Part shown: positions 34,106 through 41,957 of the stretch, in pieces | How positions within the stretch are numbered: the stretch's first letter is position 1 | Layout of the letters: each line of letters begins with the position of its first letter | Source of the DNA: JAJRXR01 sp041987545 | GTDB taxonomy: Bacteria > Planctomycetota > Phycisphaerae > Phycisphaerales > UBA1924 | Assembly: GCA_041987545.1 (NCBI GenBank) | Contig: JBHIWH010000001.1 | Location: 848,289 to 912,288 of the forward strand | DNA length: 64,000 nt | Direction: 5' to 3' | Notes under the pieces: model-generated | Told to the model about the DNA's origin: nothing | Databases searched by the model: none | What the model saw: the letters and a program-made list of their open reading frames with translations, nothing else | Made by a program: the position numbers and the translations under genes

Positions 34106-34136
34106 CCGCCTGACGCTCCGCGCCAGGCGGTTTTTT
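34106..34136 (+). terminator. Strong intrinsic terminator
   Basis: CCGCCTG (34106-34112) pairs perfectly with CAGGCGG (34124-34130) and is followed by six T (34131-34136). It ends the candidate small RNA 35 nt before the next gene. Confidence 0.9.
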
Positions 34137-34156
34137 CGTGCGCACGCGCCCGCCCG

Positions 34157-34162
34157 TACCAT
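34157..34162 (+). promoter_or_regulatory. -10 box for a leaderless start at 34172
   Basis: TACCAT ends 9 nt before ATG 34172. No Shine-Dalgarno sequence lies between them, and the upstream terminator separates this promoter from the small-RNA unit. Confidence 0.45.
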
Positions 34163-34171
34163 TGCCCGCAC

Positions 34172-35263
34172 ATGACCCCCACGCGCGCACACTCCCGGGC
34201 CGAGCCCACGGGCCAGACGCCGGATGCGTCGCTCGTCGGCTCCGTCACGTTCGAGGACGTGACCGCCGCGGCCGAGCGCGTCCGGGGCGTCGTGAAGCGC
34301 ACGCCGGTGGTCACCTCGCGGGCACTGGACGAGATCGTCGGCGCCCAGGTGTTCCTCAAGTGCGAGAACCTGCAGCGCGTCGGCGCATTCAAGATCCGGG
34401 GGGCGTACAACGCGCTGTCCCGCCTCGACCCCGAGTCGCGGGCGCGGGGCGTGCTGGCGTACTCGAGCGGGAACCACGCCCAGGGCGTCGCGTGCGCCGC
34501 CGCGATGCTGGGCGTGCGTGCGACGATCGTCATGCCGACCAACGCCCCGCCCAACAAGCTCGCCGCGACCCGCGCCTACCTCGAGGCCGCGCCCAAGGGC
34601 TCGGAGATCGTGACCTACGGCCCGGACCAGACCGTCCGCGAGGAGCTGGGCGGGCAGTTGGCGGCGGAGCGGGGGCTGAGCATCGTCCCTCCCTTCGACC
34701 ACCCGCACATCATCGCGGGGCAGGGGACCGCCGCCCTCGAGCTGATCGAGGACGCGGGGCCCCTGGACCAGCTCTGGGTCTGCTGCGGCGGTGGCGGCCT
34801 GCTCTCGGGCTGCGCGATCGCGGGCAAGGGCATGCTCCCGGGCCTGCGGGTGATCGGCGTCGAGCCCGAGGCCGGCGACGACGTGACCCGCTCGTTCGAG
34901 ACGGGCGAGTTGCACCGCGTGCCGTATCCTGAGACGATCGCCGACGGGGCGAGGACGACCTCGCCCGGGCGGTACACGTTCGCCCTGGTCCGCGAGCACG
35001 CGGACGGCATGCGGACGGTCCCCGACCCCGACCTGGCCCGGGCCATGATGCTCTGCCTGGAGCGGATGCGCCTGGTGGTCGAGCCCACGGGCGCGCTGGC
35101 GATCGCGGGGCTGATCCAGGAGGCGGGCAGAGACCCGGAGAGCCTGCGGGGACGACGCATCGGGGCGATCATCTCCGGCGGGAACCTCGACCTGAACGAC
35201 CTGCCGCGCCTGAGGGCGATGGCTGACCGGCAAAGACCGCCGGGCAACAGGAGCTTGCGATGA
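34172..35263 (+). CDS. Threonine/serine dehydratase (PLP fold type II)
   Basis: 363-aa pyridoxal-phosphate enzyme of the threonine ammonia-lyase/serine racemase group. The Schiff-base Lys is in GAFKIRGAYN, the substrate loop is SSGNHAQGVA, and the phosphate-binding Gly loop is CCGGGGLLSG. C-terminal IISGGNLDL is typical. It lacks the C-terminal ACT-like regulatory domains of biosynthetic IlvA, so it looks like the short form (about 320-400 aa) and would not be feedback-inhibited by isoleucine through that route. Threonine to 2-oxobutyrate is the likely reaction; hydroxyaspartate lyase or serine racemase cannot be excluded. The stop overlaps the next start (ATGA). Confidence 0.85.
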   Translation: MTPTRAHSRAEPTGQTPDASLVGSVTFEDVTAAAERVRGVVKRTPVVTSRALDEIVGAQVFLKCENLQRVGAFKIRGAYNALSRLDPESRARGVLAYSSGNHAQGVACAAAMLGVRATIVMPTNAPPNKLAATRAYLEAAPKGSEIVTYGPDQTVREELGGQLAAERGLSIVPPFDHPHIIAGQGTAALELIEDAGPLDQLWVCCGGGGLLSGCAIAGKGMLPGLRVIGVEPEAGDDVTRSFETGELHRVPYPETIADGARTTSPGRYTFALVREHADGMRTVPDPDLARAMMLCLERMRLVVEPTGALAIAGLIQEAGRDPESLRGRRIGAIISGGNLDLNDLPRLRAMADRQRPPGNRSLR

Positions 35264-37140
35264 GATTGCTGTTGACGACGACGCTCGTGGCGGGGATGGC
35301 GGTGGCCCAGCCGGCGCTGGCGCAGCGTGGGCGGGCGGCGCGCCCCTCGGACATGGGCGAGCGGGTCGCCGAGCTGGTGCGGGCCGAGCTCGAGAAGCTG
35401 GAGCAGTCGGGCGACTTCGGCGCCGCCCAGCTCGCCCTCAACGACCTGCTCGATCGGTCGATCTACCACTCGACCGACAAGGAGCTGGACGCGATCGCCG
35501 AGGCCGACTGGGCGGTCCGGCTGGTGAGCCAGCTGGCGCAGACCGACGCGGCGACCCAGGGCGCGGTCCTCCCCGTCCTGCTGGAGGAGGAGGAACTGGC
35601 CCGGACGCTGGCGATGCTCGTGGACGAGCGGGACGACGTCCGGGGCGTGTACCGCACGCTCGCGGCGCTGATCGAGGCGCACGGGGCGAAGATGGTCGCG
35701 TCGTTCGACAACCTGGCTGCGGCGATCTGCGTTGTGCACGACCGGCCCTACTCGCGCCGGATCAACGAGAACACCGCGACCTCGATGGCCGCGGCGGACA
35801 TCCTCGCCTTCTACGCCGAGCACGTCCGCGAGATGGACATCGACCCCCGGGCCGTGCCGGCGGGCCTGCTCGTGTACGTCGCCGACACCACCGCCTCGAC
35901 CGAGGAGATGGAGTGGGCGCTGAGCCAGTATCGGCGGAACACGGACGTGGGGGCCCGGTTCTTCGAGATCGAGTACGACGAGGAGCACTTCGAGACCGGC
36001 GCCAAGAAGAAGCTGACCGAGTCGGGCGAGTTCACGCTCCAGGCGATCAAGGAGCACGGCGGGGTCTGCGCCGACCAGGCGTACTTCGCGATGACCGTGG
36101 GCAAGGCCAAGGGCGTGCCGACGGCCTATGTCGTCGCGCGGGGCGCCGAGGTCGGGCACGCGTGGGTCGGCTTCCTCGAGGTCCGCGGTCGGCGGGCGGC
36201 GTGGAACTTCGACGAGGGCCGCTACGACGCGTACCAGAACATCCGGGGCCTGATCACCGACCCGCAGACGGGGCTGGAGATCCCCGACTCGCAGCTGGCG
36301 ATGTCGGCCACAAACGCCGTCACCGAGGAGCCCCAGCTCCGCATCGCCCAGAGCGCGTGCGCCGCGGCCAGGCGCCTGGGCGTGCAGCGTCTGGCCCGGG
36401 GGTACACGGCGCCGACCGATCCGCCCGACGGCGTCGAGCGGCCCGGGCGGTTCTCGCCCCGCGAGCGCACCGTCGAGGGCCAGCTCGCGCTGCTCGAGGC
36501 GGGCCTGCGGATGGCGCCCGCCGAGCCCGACGGCTGGAAGGTGCTCAACGAGCTGGCGCTGCGCCGTGACCTGAGCATGGACCAGATGGACGAGTGGACG
36601 CGCGTGATCGACCGCCTGTGCGGGTCCGACCACCCCGACTTCATGGTCTGGGTGCTCGAGCCCATGATCTCCTCGGTCGAGGACACCGGCGAGCAGTCCC
36701 GACTCTGGGGCTGGCTCTACAACCAGGTCCGGACGCGCCCGGACCTGGCCGCCCGGGTGCTGATGAACCAGGGCGACCTGATGCGGCGCAACGGCGACCC
36801 GGCCGCCGCGTTCGCCGCGTACATCGAGGTCGTCAACAAGCACGCCAAGTCCGGCACGTCGGTCGTGGACGCGCTGAACACCGCCGAGCAGATGATCCGC
36901 GACGAGAAGGGCGGCGGCGAGCAGACCGTCAAGCGGGACATCATCCCGATGTACCAGCGGGCCTGGAACGCGATCGAGCGCCCACGCCAGATGGGCGGGG
37001 CGTTCCGCTCCCAGAGCAACTGGTACCGCGTCGGCGAGCGGCTGCACGCGCTGCACGAGGAGGTCGGCAACGACTCGCAGGCCGGCGCCGTCGCCCGGGC
37101 CCTGGGCAGCGGCGGTGGAGGCGGCGCGTTCGACGACTAG
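35260..37140 (+). CDS. Secreted transglutaminase-like protein
   Basis: 626 aa. The signal peptide is LLLTTTLVAGMAVAQPALAQ. A long helical N-terminal half is followed by a transglutaminase/protease-like core. The Cys lies in EHGGVCADQAYFAMTVGKAK, the His in GAEVGHAWVGFLE, and the Asp in WNFDEGRYDAYQ, giving the expected Cys-His-Asp order near residues 270-330. The C-terminal third is helical and may hold TPR-like repeats (GDLMRRNGDPAAAFAAYIEV). The end is Gly-rich. Probably periplasmic; peptidase or cross-linking activity cannot be decided. ATG 35260 overlaps the dehydratase stop, so translation is coupled, though the two functions have no obvious link. Confidence 0.75.
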   Translation: MRLLLTTTLVAGMAVAQPALAQRGRAARPSDMGERVAELVRAELEKLEQSGDFGAAQLALNDLLDRSIYHSTDKELDAIAEADWAVRLVSQLAQTDAATQGAVLPVLLEEEELARTLAMLVDERDDVRGVYRTLAALIEAHGAKMVASFDNLAAAICVVHDRPYSRRINENTATSMAAADILAFYAEHVREMDIDPRAVPAGLLVYVADTTASTEEMEWALSQYRRNTDVGARFFEIEYDEEHFETGAKKKLTESGEFTLQAIKEHGGVCADQAYFAMTVGKAKGVPTAYVVARGAEVGHAWVGFLEVRGRRAAWNFDEGRYDAYQNIRGLITDPQTGLEIPDSQLAMSATNAVTEEPQLRIAQSACAAARRLGVQRLARGYTAPTDPPDGVERPGRFSPRERTVEGQLALLEAGLRMAPAEPDGWKVLNELALRRDLSMDQMDEWTRVIDRLCGSDHPDFMVWVLEPMISSVEDTGEQSRLWGWLYNQVRTRPDLAARVLMNQGDLMRRNGDPAAAFAAYIEVVNKHAKSGTSVVDALNTAEQMIRDEKGGGEQTVKRDIIPMYQRAWNAIERPRQMGGAFRSQSNWYRVGERLHALHEEVGNDSQAGAVARALGSGGGGGAFDD

Positions 37141-37167
37141 CGCGAGCCTTACAGCAGGCGCAAGCAA

Positions 37168-37194
37168 AAGGCCCGGGCGTCGCGCCCGGGCCTT
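37168..37194. terminator. Bidirectional intrinsic terminator
   Basis: A perfect 12-bp stem AAGGCCCGGGCG/CGCCCGGGCCTT with a 3-nt loop stands between convergent genes. The minus-strand side reads out into TTTTGCTTG, so it serves hppA best and probably also the plus-strand gene. Confidence 0.8.
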
Positions 37195-37222
37195 GCTCAT
37201 TGGCGAGTTCAGATGGCGCCGA

Positions 37223-39967
37223 TCAGCCGATGCCGATGGCGGCGCCGATCATCGGGCCGTACGCGACCACGAGGCCCGCGAAGACGACCGAGACGATCGA
37301 GATGAGCTTGATGAGGATGTTCAGGGACGGGCCCGAGGTGTCCTTGAACGGGTCGCCGACCGTGTCACCGACGACGGTCGCCTTGTGGTCCTCGGAGCCC
37401 TTGCCGTAGACGATCATGTCGCCGTTTCCGGCGTTGACCGCCTCCTGGGCCCGGGCCAGGATCGCGTCCTTGACGGCCGCGGGCACCTTGCCCGAGTCGC
37501 CGGTCCCGTTGACCATGTCGCTCGCGGTGATCTTGCCGTACGACTCGATCAGCTTCTTGGCGTTGTCCCACGCCCCGCCGGCGTTGGCCATGAAGACGGC
37601 GACGGCGAAGCCGGAGGTGAGCCCGCCCGCGAGCAGGCCCATCACGCCCGGCACGCCCAGCACGAGGCCGACGGCGATCGGGATGACGATCGCCAGGATC
37701 GCGGGGATGACCATCTCCTTCTGGGCGCCGGCGGTCGAGATGGAGACGCAGTTGGCGTAGTCGGGGTAGTGGTGCCCGTCGACGTCCAGGCCCTGCTTGG
37801 GCCAGTTGTCGGGGTTGGAGACCTCGGCCTCACCCATGCCCTGCTGGCGGAGCCCGTCGCGCATCTTGCCGAACTGGCGCCGGCACTCGGCCATCATGGC
37901 GTAGGCAGCCCGGCCGACGGCGTTCATCGTCAGGGCACAGAACAGGAACGCGAGCAGCACGCCCACGAAGATCCCGCCCAGCAGGCGCGGGTTGGCGAGG
38001 GTGACGTCGTAGAACGCGAGGACGTCGGAGATCGCGCCGTTGGACGCGGAGGCGACGTCGAACGTGTACGTGTCCGTGTGGTCGTCGTGCTGGTGGGTGG
38101 CGGTGAGGGTGTAGCGGTCGGCGCCCCGTGCGGTGGCGGCGAGCACCTCGCCGTGCTCGAGCACGTGCTCGGCCGAGGCGTGCCCGTGCCCGCCCTCGAC
38201 GCGGAGCGTCATGCCGCCGTCGACCAGGTCCGCCCCGTCCTCGCCCGCGCCGGGCAGGACGACGGCGAACTTGCCGTAGCCCTCGTAGACGGCGTACGGC
38301 TGGCCCTCGACGGGCGCCGCGTACGAGCCGGCGTCGATGTAGTTGCGGGACTGGCTCGTGATCTGGGTCTGGACGATCTGGATGTAGGCGGCGAAGAGCG
38401 CCAGGGCGGTCAGCGCCGCCGAGCCGATGGCGAAGCCCTTGCCCGTCGCCGCGGTCGTGTTGCCCAGCGAGTCGAGCATGTCCGTCCGCTCGCGGACGTG
38501 GGGGGGCTGGCTGGTCATCTCGGCGTTGCCGCCGGCGTTGTCGGCGATCGGGCCGTACGCGTCGGTGGCGAGCGTGATGCCGAGCGTGGAGAGCATGCCG
38601 ACGGCGGCGATGCCCACGCCGTACAGACCCATCAGGAAGTTGTCACCACCACCCGCGAAGGTGAAGGCGGCGATGATCGCGACGACGACCGTGAGCAGCG
38701 AGGCCCAGGTGGACTTCATGCCCTCGGCGATGCCGGAGATGATGACGGTCGCCGGCCCGGTCAGGGCCTGCTCGCTGATGCGGCGTGTCGGGGGGTGCTC
38801 GTAGCTGGTGTAGTACTCGGTCGCCCAGGCGATGATCAGGCCGGCCAGGATGCCCGACACGATCGAGAGGCCCAGGCCCCACCAGGTGGTGATGCCGTCG
38901 AGCGCGTCGGCGTGCGCGCCGACCAGGAAGTACAGCAGGCCGAAGGCGAGGAGGATGATCGCGGCCGAGGCGATCCAGACGCCCTTGTGCAGGCCCTTGA
39001 GCAGCTGGGCGAAGGAGGCGTTCTCCTTGGCCTTGACCGTGAAGATGCCGAAGATCGAGCAGAAGATGCCGATGCCCGCCAGCGCCATCGGGGTGGCGAC
39101 GAGCGTCAGGGCGAGCGTGTTGGCGTCGAAGTCGGCCAATCCGGCCGGGCGGATGGTGAACGCCGCGGCGGCGCCCAGGGCCATCGTCGCCAGGATCGAG
39201 CCGTAGTACGACTCGTAGAGGTCGGCGCCCATGCCCGCGACGTCGCCCACGTTGTCGCCCACGTTGTCGGCGATGGTCGCGGGGTTGCGGGGGTCGTCCT
39301 CGGGGATGCCGGCCTCGACCTTGCCGACCAGGTCGGCGCCGACGTCGGCGGCCTTGGTGTAGATGCCCCCGCCCACGCGGGCGAACAACGCCTGCGTCGA
39401 GGCGCCCATGCCGTAGCTGAGCATGATCGTCGTCAGGGTCTGGATGCCCCCGCCGATCTCGGTCGCGTTGAAGACGAGGAACCAGACCGAGACGTCGAGC
39501 AGCGCGAAGCCGACGACGACCAGGCCCATGACCGCGCCCGAGCGGAACGCGACGGTCAGGCCCTCGTTCAGGCTCTCCTTGGCGGCGAACGCCGTCCGGG
39601 CGCTGGCGTTGGTCGCCATCTTCATGCCGAACCAGCCGCACAGACCGGACAGGAATCCGGCGATCGGGACGCCCGCCATCGAGAGCGCGGGCTGCAGCTT
39701 CAGGAAGTACAGCAGCCCGAGGAAGGCGATCAGGATCACGAAGACGAGGGCGACGACCTTGTACTGACGGGTCAGGTACGCCATCGCCCCGTCGCGGACG
39801 GCCTGGGCGATGCGGACCATCTCCTCGTCGCCCTCGGACCGCTTCATGACCGAGCCGTAGAACGTCCACGCCATCGCCAACGCCGCCAGGGCGCCCACGG
39901 GGGCGATCCAGTACGCGGGCGGGATGTCGCCGATCGAGGCGAGTGTGGGAACCATGAGACTGCTCAT
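37223..39967 (-). CDS. hppA: Membrane-bound ion-pumping pyrophosphatase, K+-dependent type
   Basis: 914-aa membrane pyrophosphatase coupling PPi hydrolysis to cation transport. Active-site blocks are present: GGGIYTKAADVGADLVGKVE, IPEDDPRNPATIADNVGDNV, ADNAGGNAEM and C-terminal GDTVGDPFKDTSGPSLNIL. The segment LGNTTAATGKGFAIGSAAL has Ala where K+-independent enzymes have Lys, pointing to the K+-dependent class. GMGADLYESY has the Glu placement of Na+-pumping members, so Na+ or Na+/H+ transport is possible. It is about 200 aa longer than usual. A periplasmic-type insert near residues 540-640 contains a His-rich stretch (VEGGHGHASAEHVLEHGE, ATHQHDDHTD), and a second insert lies near the C-terminus. 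Convergent with the transglutaminase-like gene. Confidence 0.95.
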   Translation of the reverse strand: MSSLMVPTLASIGDIPPAYWIAPVGALAALAMAWTFYGSVMKRSEGDEEMVRIAQAVRDGAMAYLTRQYKVVALVFVILIAFLGLLYFLKLQPALSMAGVPIAGFLSGLCGWFGMKMATNASARTAFAAKESLNEGLTVAFRSGAVMGLVVVGFALLDVSVWFLVFNATEIGGGIQTLTTIMLSYGMGASTQALFARVGGGIYTKAADVGADLVGKVEAGIPEDDPRNPATIADNVGDNVGDVAGMGADLYESYYGSILATMALGAAAAFTIRPAGLADFDANTLALTLVATPMALAGIGIFCSIFGIFTVKAKENASFAQLLKGLHKGVWIASAAIILLAFGLLYFLVGAHADALDGITTWWGLGLSIVSGILAGLIIAWATEYYTSYEHPPTRRISEQALTGPATVIISGIAEGMKSTWASLLTVVVAIIAAFTFAGGGDNFLMGLYGVGIAAVGMLSTLGITLATDAYGPIADNAGGNAEMTSQPPHVRERTDMLDSLGNTTAATGKGFAIGSAALTALALFAAYIQIVQTQITSQSRNYIDAGSYAAPVEGQPYAVYEGYGKFAVVLPGAGEDGADLVDGGMTLRVEGGHGHASAEHVLEHGEVLAATARGADRYTLTATHQHDDHTDTYTFDVASASNGAISDVLAFYDVTLANPRLLGGIFVGVLLAFLFCALTMNAVGRAAYAMMAECRRQFGKMRDGLRQQGMGEAEVSNPDNWPKQGLDVDGHHYPDYANCVSISTAGAQKEMVIPAILAIVIPIAVGLVLGVPGVMGLLAGGLTSGFAVAVFMANAGGAWDNAKKLIESYGKITASDMVNGTGDSGKVPAAVKDAILARAQEAVNAGNGDMIVYGKGSEDHKATVVGDTVGDPFKDTSGPSLNILIKLISIVSVVFAGLVVAYGPMIGAAIGIG

Positions 39968-40180
39968 CGCCGTGCTCTCCGAGGGCGTTGGGTTGGACAG
40001 AACCGGGCCGGGCCGGCGGGCCCTGGCCTTCGGGGACGGATCGCCCGACCCCGGTGAAATCCCCGTTCAGATGGGGGCGGCAAGCATAGCACCCCCTAAC
40101 CGGATTCTCTCCCGATGGCGGGCGTTCGCCCCGCCCGGGACAGACCGGTTCTGTCGGCGATCCGCCCCGATCGGCGGCAA

Positions 40181-40212
40181 AACAAACACCGCCCGGCTCA
40201 AGGGCCGGGCGG
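40181..40212 (-). terminator. Intrinsic terminator after rpsU
   Basis: On the minus strand CCGCCCGGC pairs with GCCGGGCGG (40204-40212/40189-40197) and is followed by TGTTTGTTTTG. It begins 40 nt downstream of the rpsU stop. Confidence 0.75.
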
Positions 40213-40251
40213 GATCAGGGTCTGCCTGGGTGGTCGGTCGGGCGGCGGGGC

Positions 40252-40443
40252 CTACTTGCGGGCCTCGCGGTTGACCCGGTTGGCGCTCTTGCGCTGGGCC
40301 CGGCGGCGACGCTCGGAGGGCTTCTCGTAGAACTCCTTGCGCTTGATGTCCTTGGTCAGCCCTTCCTTCTCGCAGAGCTTCTTGAAGCGGCGCATCATCT
40401 GCTCCACGCTCTCGCCGCCTCTGGACTTGATCCGGATCGCCAT
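40252..40443 (-). CDS. rpsU: 30S ribosomal protein S21
   Basis: 63-aa small-subunit protein S21, which sits near the anti-Shine-Dalgarno end of 16S rRNA and helps initiation. It begins AIRIKSRGGESVEQMMRRFK, followed by KLCEKEGLTKDIKRKEFYEK PSERRRRAQRKS, all characteristic. Highly basic. AAGGAGCGACG precedes the start. It is monocistronic, with its own terminator, and divergent from the NYN-domain gene. Confidence 0.95.
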   Translation of the reverse strand: MAIRIKSRGGESVEQMMRRFKKLCEKEGLTKDIKRKEFYEKPSERRRRAQRKSANRVNREARK

Positions 40444-40569
40444 CGTCGCTCCTTGGTGTGGCCCGCCTGACGCGGGCTACCGTGGTTCGGGCCCCAAGTA
40501 AAGGGCGCCCCGGGCCCTGGATCAAGCCCGGCCACCCCCTCCCCGCCCCCCGGCCCCGCCGGAGACCGG

Positions 40570-41451
40570 ATGCTCCTGATCGACGCCTTCAACGTGATCG
40601 GCGCCCGCTGGGTCCTGCCGGCGACCCTCCGACCCCATTCGGTCCCCAGCCTGCTGGGGCTGGTCGCCCGGAGCCGGTACGCCAGGCGCCGGATCCGGGT
40701 CGTCTGCGACGGCACGCCGGGCCCGGAGTGGCGGGGCGCCGGCATCCTGGAGACCACGTTCGGCCAGCTCTGGACACGGGTCGGGCGGGCCGAGGTGGTC
40801 TTCTCGGGCAAGGGCATCGAGGCCGACGACGTGATCGAGGAGATCCTCGCCGAGCGTGGCGGGCTCTCGATCCTGATGGTCTCGTCGGACCGCCGCCTCA
40901 TCCGGGCCGCCGGGCGGGCGGGCGCCGACCAGATCGGCAACGGGACGTTCCTCCGCCAGCTCCGCGCGGACCTGGACGAGTCCGAGGAGGAGCCGCCGGC
41001 GATGATCGCCGACGTCCCGCTCGATCGGCACGCGGTCGAGGGGTGGATGCGAGAGTTCGGGTACGAGCCGCCCGAGCGGGCCGCGGCAGAGCGCACGTCC
41101 GAGCCCACGGGGAAGCCCAAGCCCAGCCCGTCGGAACCTCCCCGGCCCGAGCCGTCCCGGAATCGGCCGCGGAAGAAGGCGGACGCCGGCGAGTTCGGCC
41201 AGCGTCTGCAGATCCCGCCGATCGACCCAGGTCCAGCACCCGAGCCCGAGCCATCGCCGCCCGCCGGTCGCCAGGCGGATGCCGATACGCCGGCGGGGTC
41301 GGGGCCGTCCGAGGCCGAGCCGCTGGACCCGATCCTGGCCCGCGCGTTCGAAGAGTGGCGGGGGAGGCTCAGCGCGGACGATCTTGACATGAGCAGATGG
41401 ATCACCGGCGTCGAGCCAATCCGGGGCAAGCGGGGAAACGGGCGGCGCTGA
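40570..41451 (+). CDS. NYN-domain (YacP/Rae1-like) putative ribonuclease
   Basis: 293 aa. The N-terminal 150 residues have the PIN-like NYN fold: MLLIDAFNVIGARWVL (first metal Asp), RRIRVVCDGTPG (second Asp), FSGKGIEADDVIEEIL (Asp pair) and ILMVSSDRRLIRAAGRAGAD (final Asp). Members such as Rae1 cut mRNA on the ribosome. The second half is a Pro/Glu/Arg-rich disordered linker, then a short C-terminal segment (LARAFEEWRGRLSADDLDMS RWI). CCGGAGACCGG precedes the ATG. The last 55 nt overlap the next gene in another frame. Confidence 0.8.
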   Translation: MLLIDAFNVIGARWVLPATLRPHSVPSLLGLVARSRYARRRIRVVCDGTPGPEWRGAGILETTFGQLWTRVGRAEVVFSGKGIEADDVIEEILAERGGLSILMVSSDRRLIRAAGRAGADQIGNGTFLRQLRADLDESEEEPPAMIADVPLDRHAVEGWMREFGYEPPERAAAERTSEPTGKPKPSPSEPPRPEPSRNRPRKKADAGEFGQRLQIPPIDPGPAPEPEPSPPAGRQADADTPAGSGPSEAEPLDPILARAFEEWRGRLSADDLDMSRWITGVEPIRGKRGNGRR

Positions 41452-41861
41452 TCGCCGCCCCCATCGTCGCCCTGCTCGCGGTGCTGGCCTCGGGCGGGTG
41501 CGTGCTCGAGCAGGTCCGGGCGCCGGCGCCGGGCGGTCAGGAGCACGACGTCCGGGGCGTGCAGAGCATGTACTCGCTCGGGCGGCTGGAGACGAGGCTC
41601 TCGTCGCGGACACGGGTCGAGGGCGTCGTCGCCGCGGCTCGCCAGAGCCTGGAGCGCCGGGGCTACACCATCAAGTCCGTCACCTCGACCCGCGACGAGG
41701 GCTACATCAAGGCCCGGGGCGGGCGGCACGGGGACACCATCGTCGTCCGCGCGTACAACGAGTTCGACGAGACCTACGTCCGCATCCGTGTCTGGCCCAT
41801 GTCCGACGGCGACATCTCGCTCTCGATCATGGACGATATTCTGGGACGGCTGGGGTACTGA
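41397..41861 (+). CDS. Hypothetical lipoprotein
   Basis: 154 aa. A basic N-terminus (DHRRRANPGQAGKR) leads to a hydrophobic helix and a lipobox-like end (VLASGGC), so it is probably an envelope lipoprotein. The mature domain has RVEGVVAAARQSLERRGYTI followed by strands (YIKARGGRHGDTIVVRAY, TYVRIRVWPMSDGDISLSI), an alpha/beta pattern like small DUF3568-type lipoproteins; that match is tentative. It starts inside the 3' end of the NYN gene (55-nt overlap), which suggests coupled expression. Confidence 0.65.
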   Translation: MDHRRRANPGQAGKRAALIAAPIVALLAVLASGGCVLEQVRAPAPGGQEHDVRGVQSMYSLGRLETRLSSRTRVEGVVAAARQSLERRGYTIKSVTSTRDEGYIKARGGRHGDTIVVRAYNEFDETYVRIRVWPMSDGDISLSIMDDILGRLGY

Positions 41862-41927
41862 GCGGATCCGCCCCGGTCACGGGCATTTCCGCCGGGCTGG
41901 GCGTTCCCGATCCGGGCGGCCCCCCGG

Positions 41928-41933
41928 TACAAT
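41928..41933 (+). promoter_or_regulatory. -10 box upstream of the SGNH-like gene
   Basis: TACAAT lies 9 nt before ATG 41943 and 24 nt before ATG 41958. GGAGGGG (41946-41952) is between the two ATGs and favours the second start. Confidence 0.4.
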
Positions 41934-41957
41934 CCCGTCCTCATGGAGGGGATCGGG

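Larger units (their letters stand above)
33791..34136 (+). ncRNA. Candidate structured small RNA or leader (about 345 nt)
   Basis: The 492-nt stretch 33680-34171 has no convincing protein gene, but an ECF-type promoter stands at one end and a textbook terminator at the other. Inside are a 15-nt match to the complement of the 16S 3' end, a 12-codon ORF, and a hairpin CTCGACGG/CCGTTGAG (34037-34044/34051-34058, one G-U pair). This hairpin is closed by GGGCTGC/GCAGCCC (34014-34020/34060-34066). GCTGC (34016) could alternatively pair with GCAGC (34033-34037), giving two exclusive folds. It is not tmRNA, RNase P or SRP RNA by their signatures. It could act as an independent RNA or as an attenuator for the dehydratase gene downstream. 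Confidence 0.5.

Noticed and set aside
37115..40057. 980-aa open frame on the plus strand
   Set aside because: Antisense shadow of the pyrophosphatase gene, whose conserved motifs are on the minus strand.
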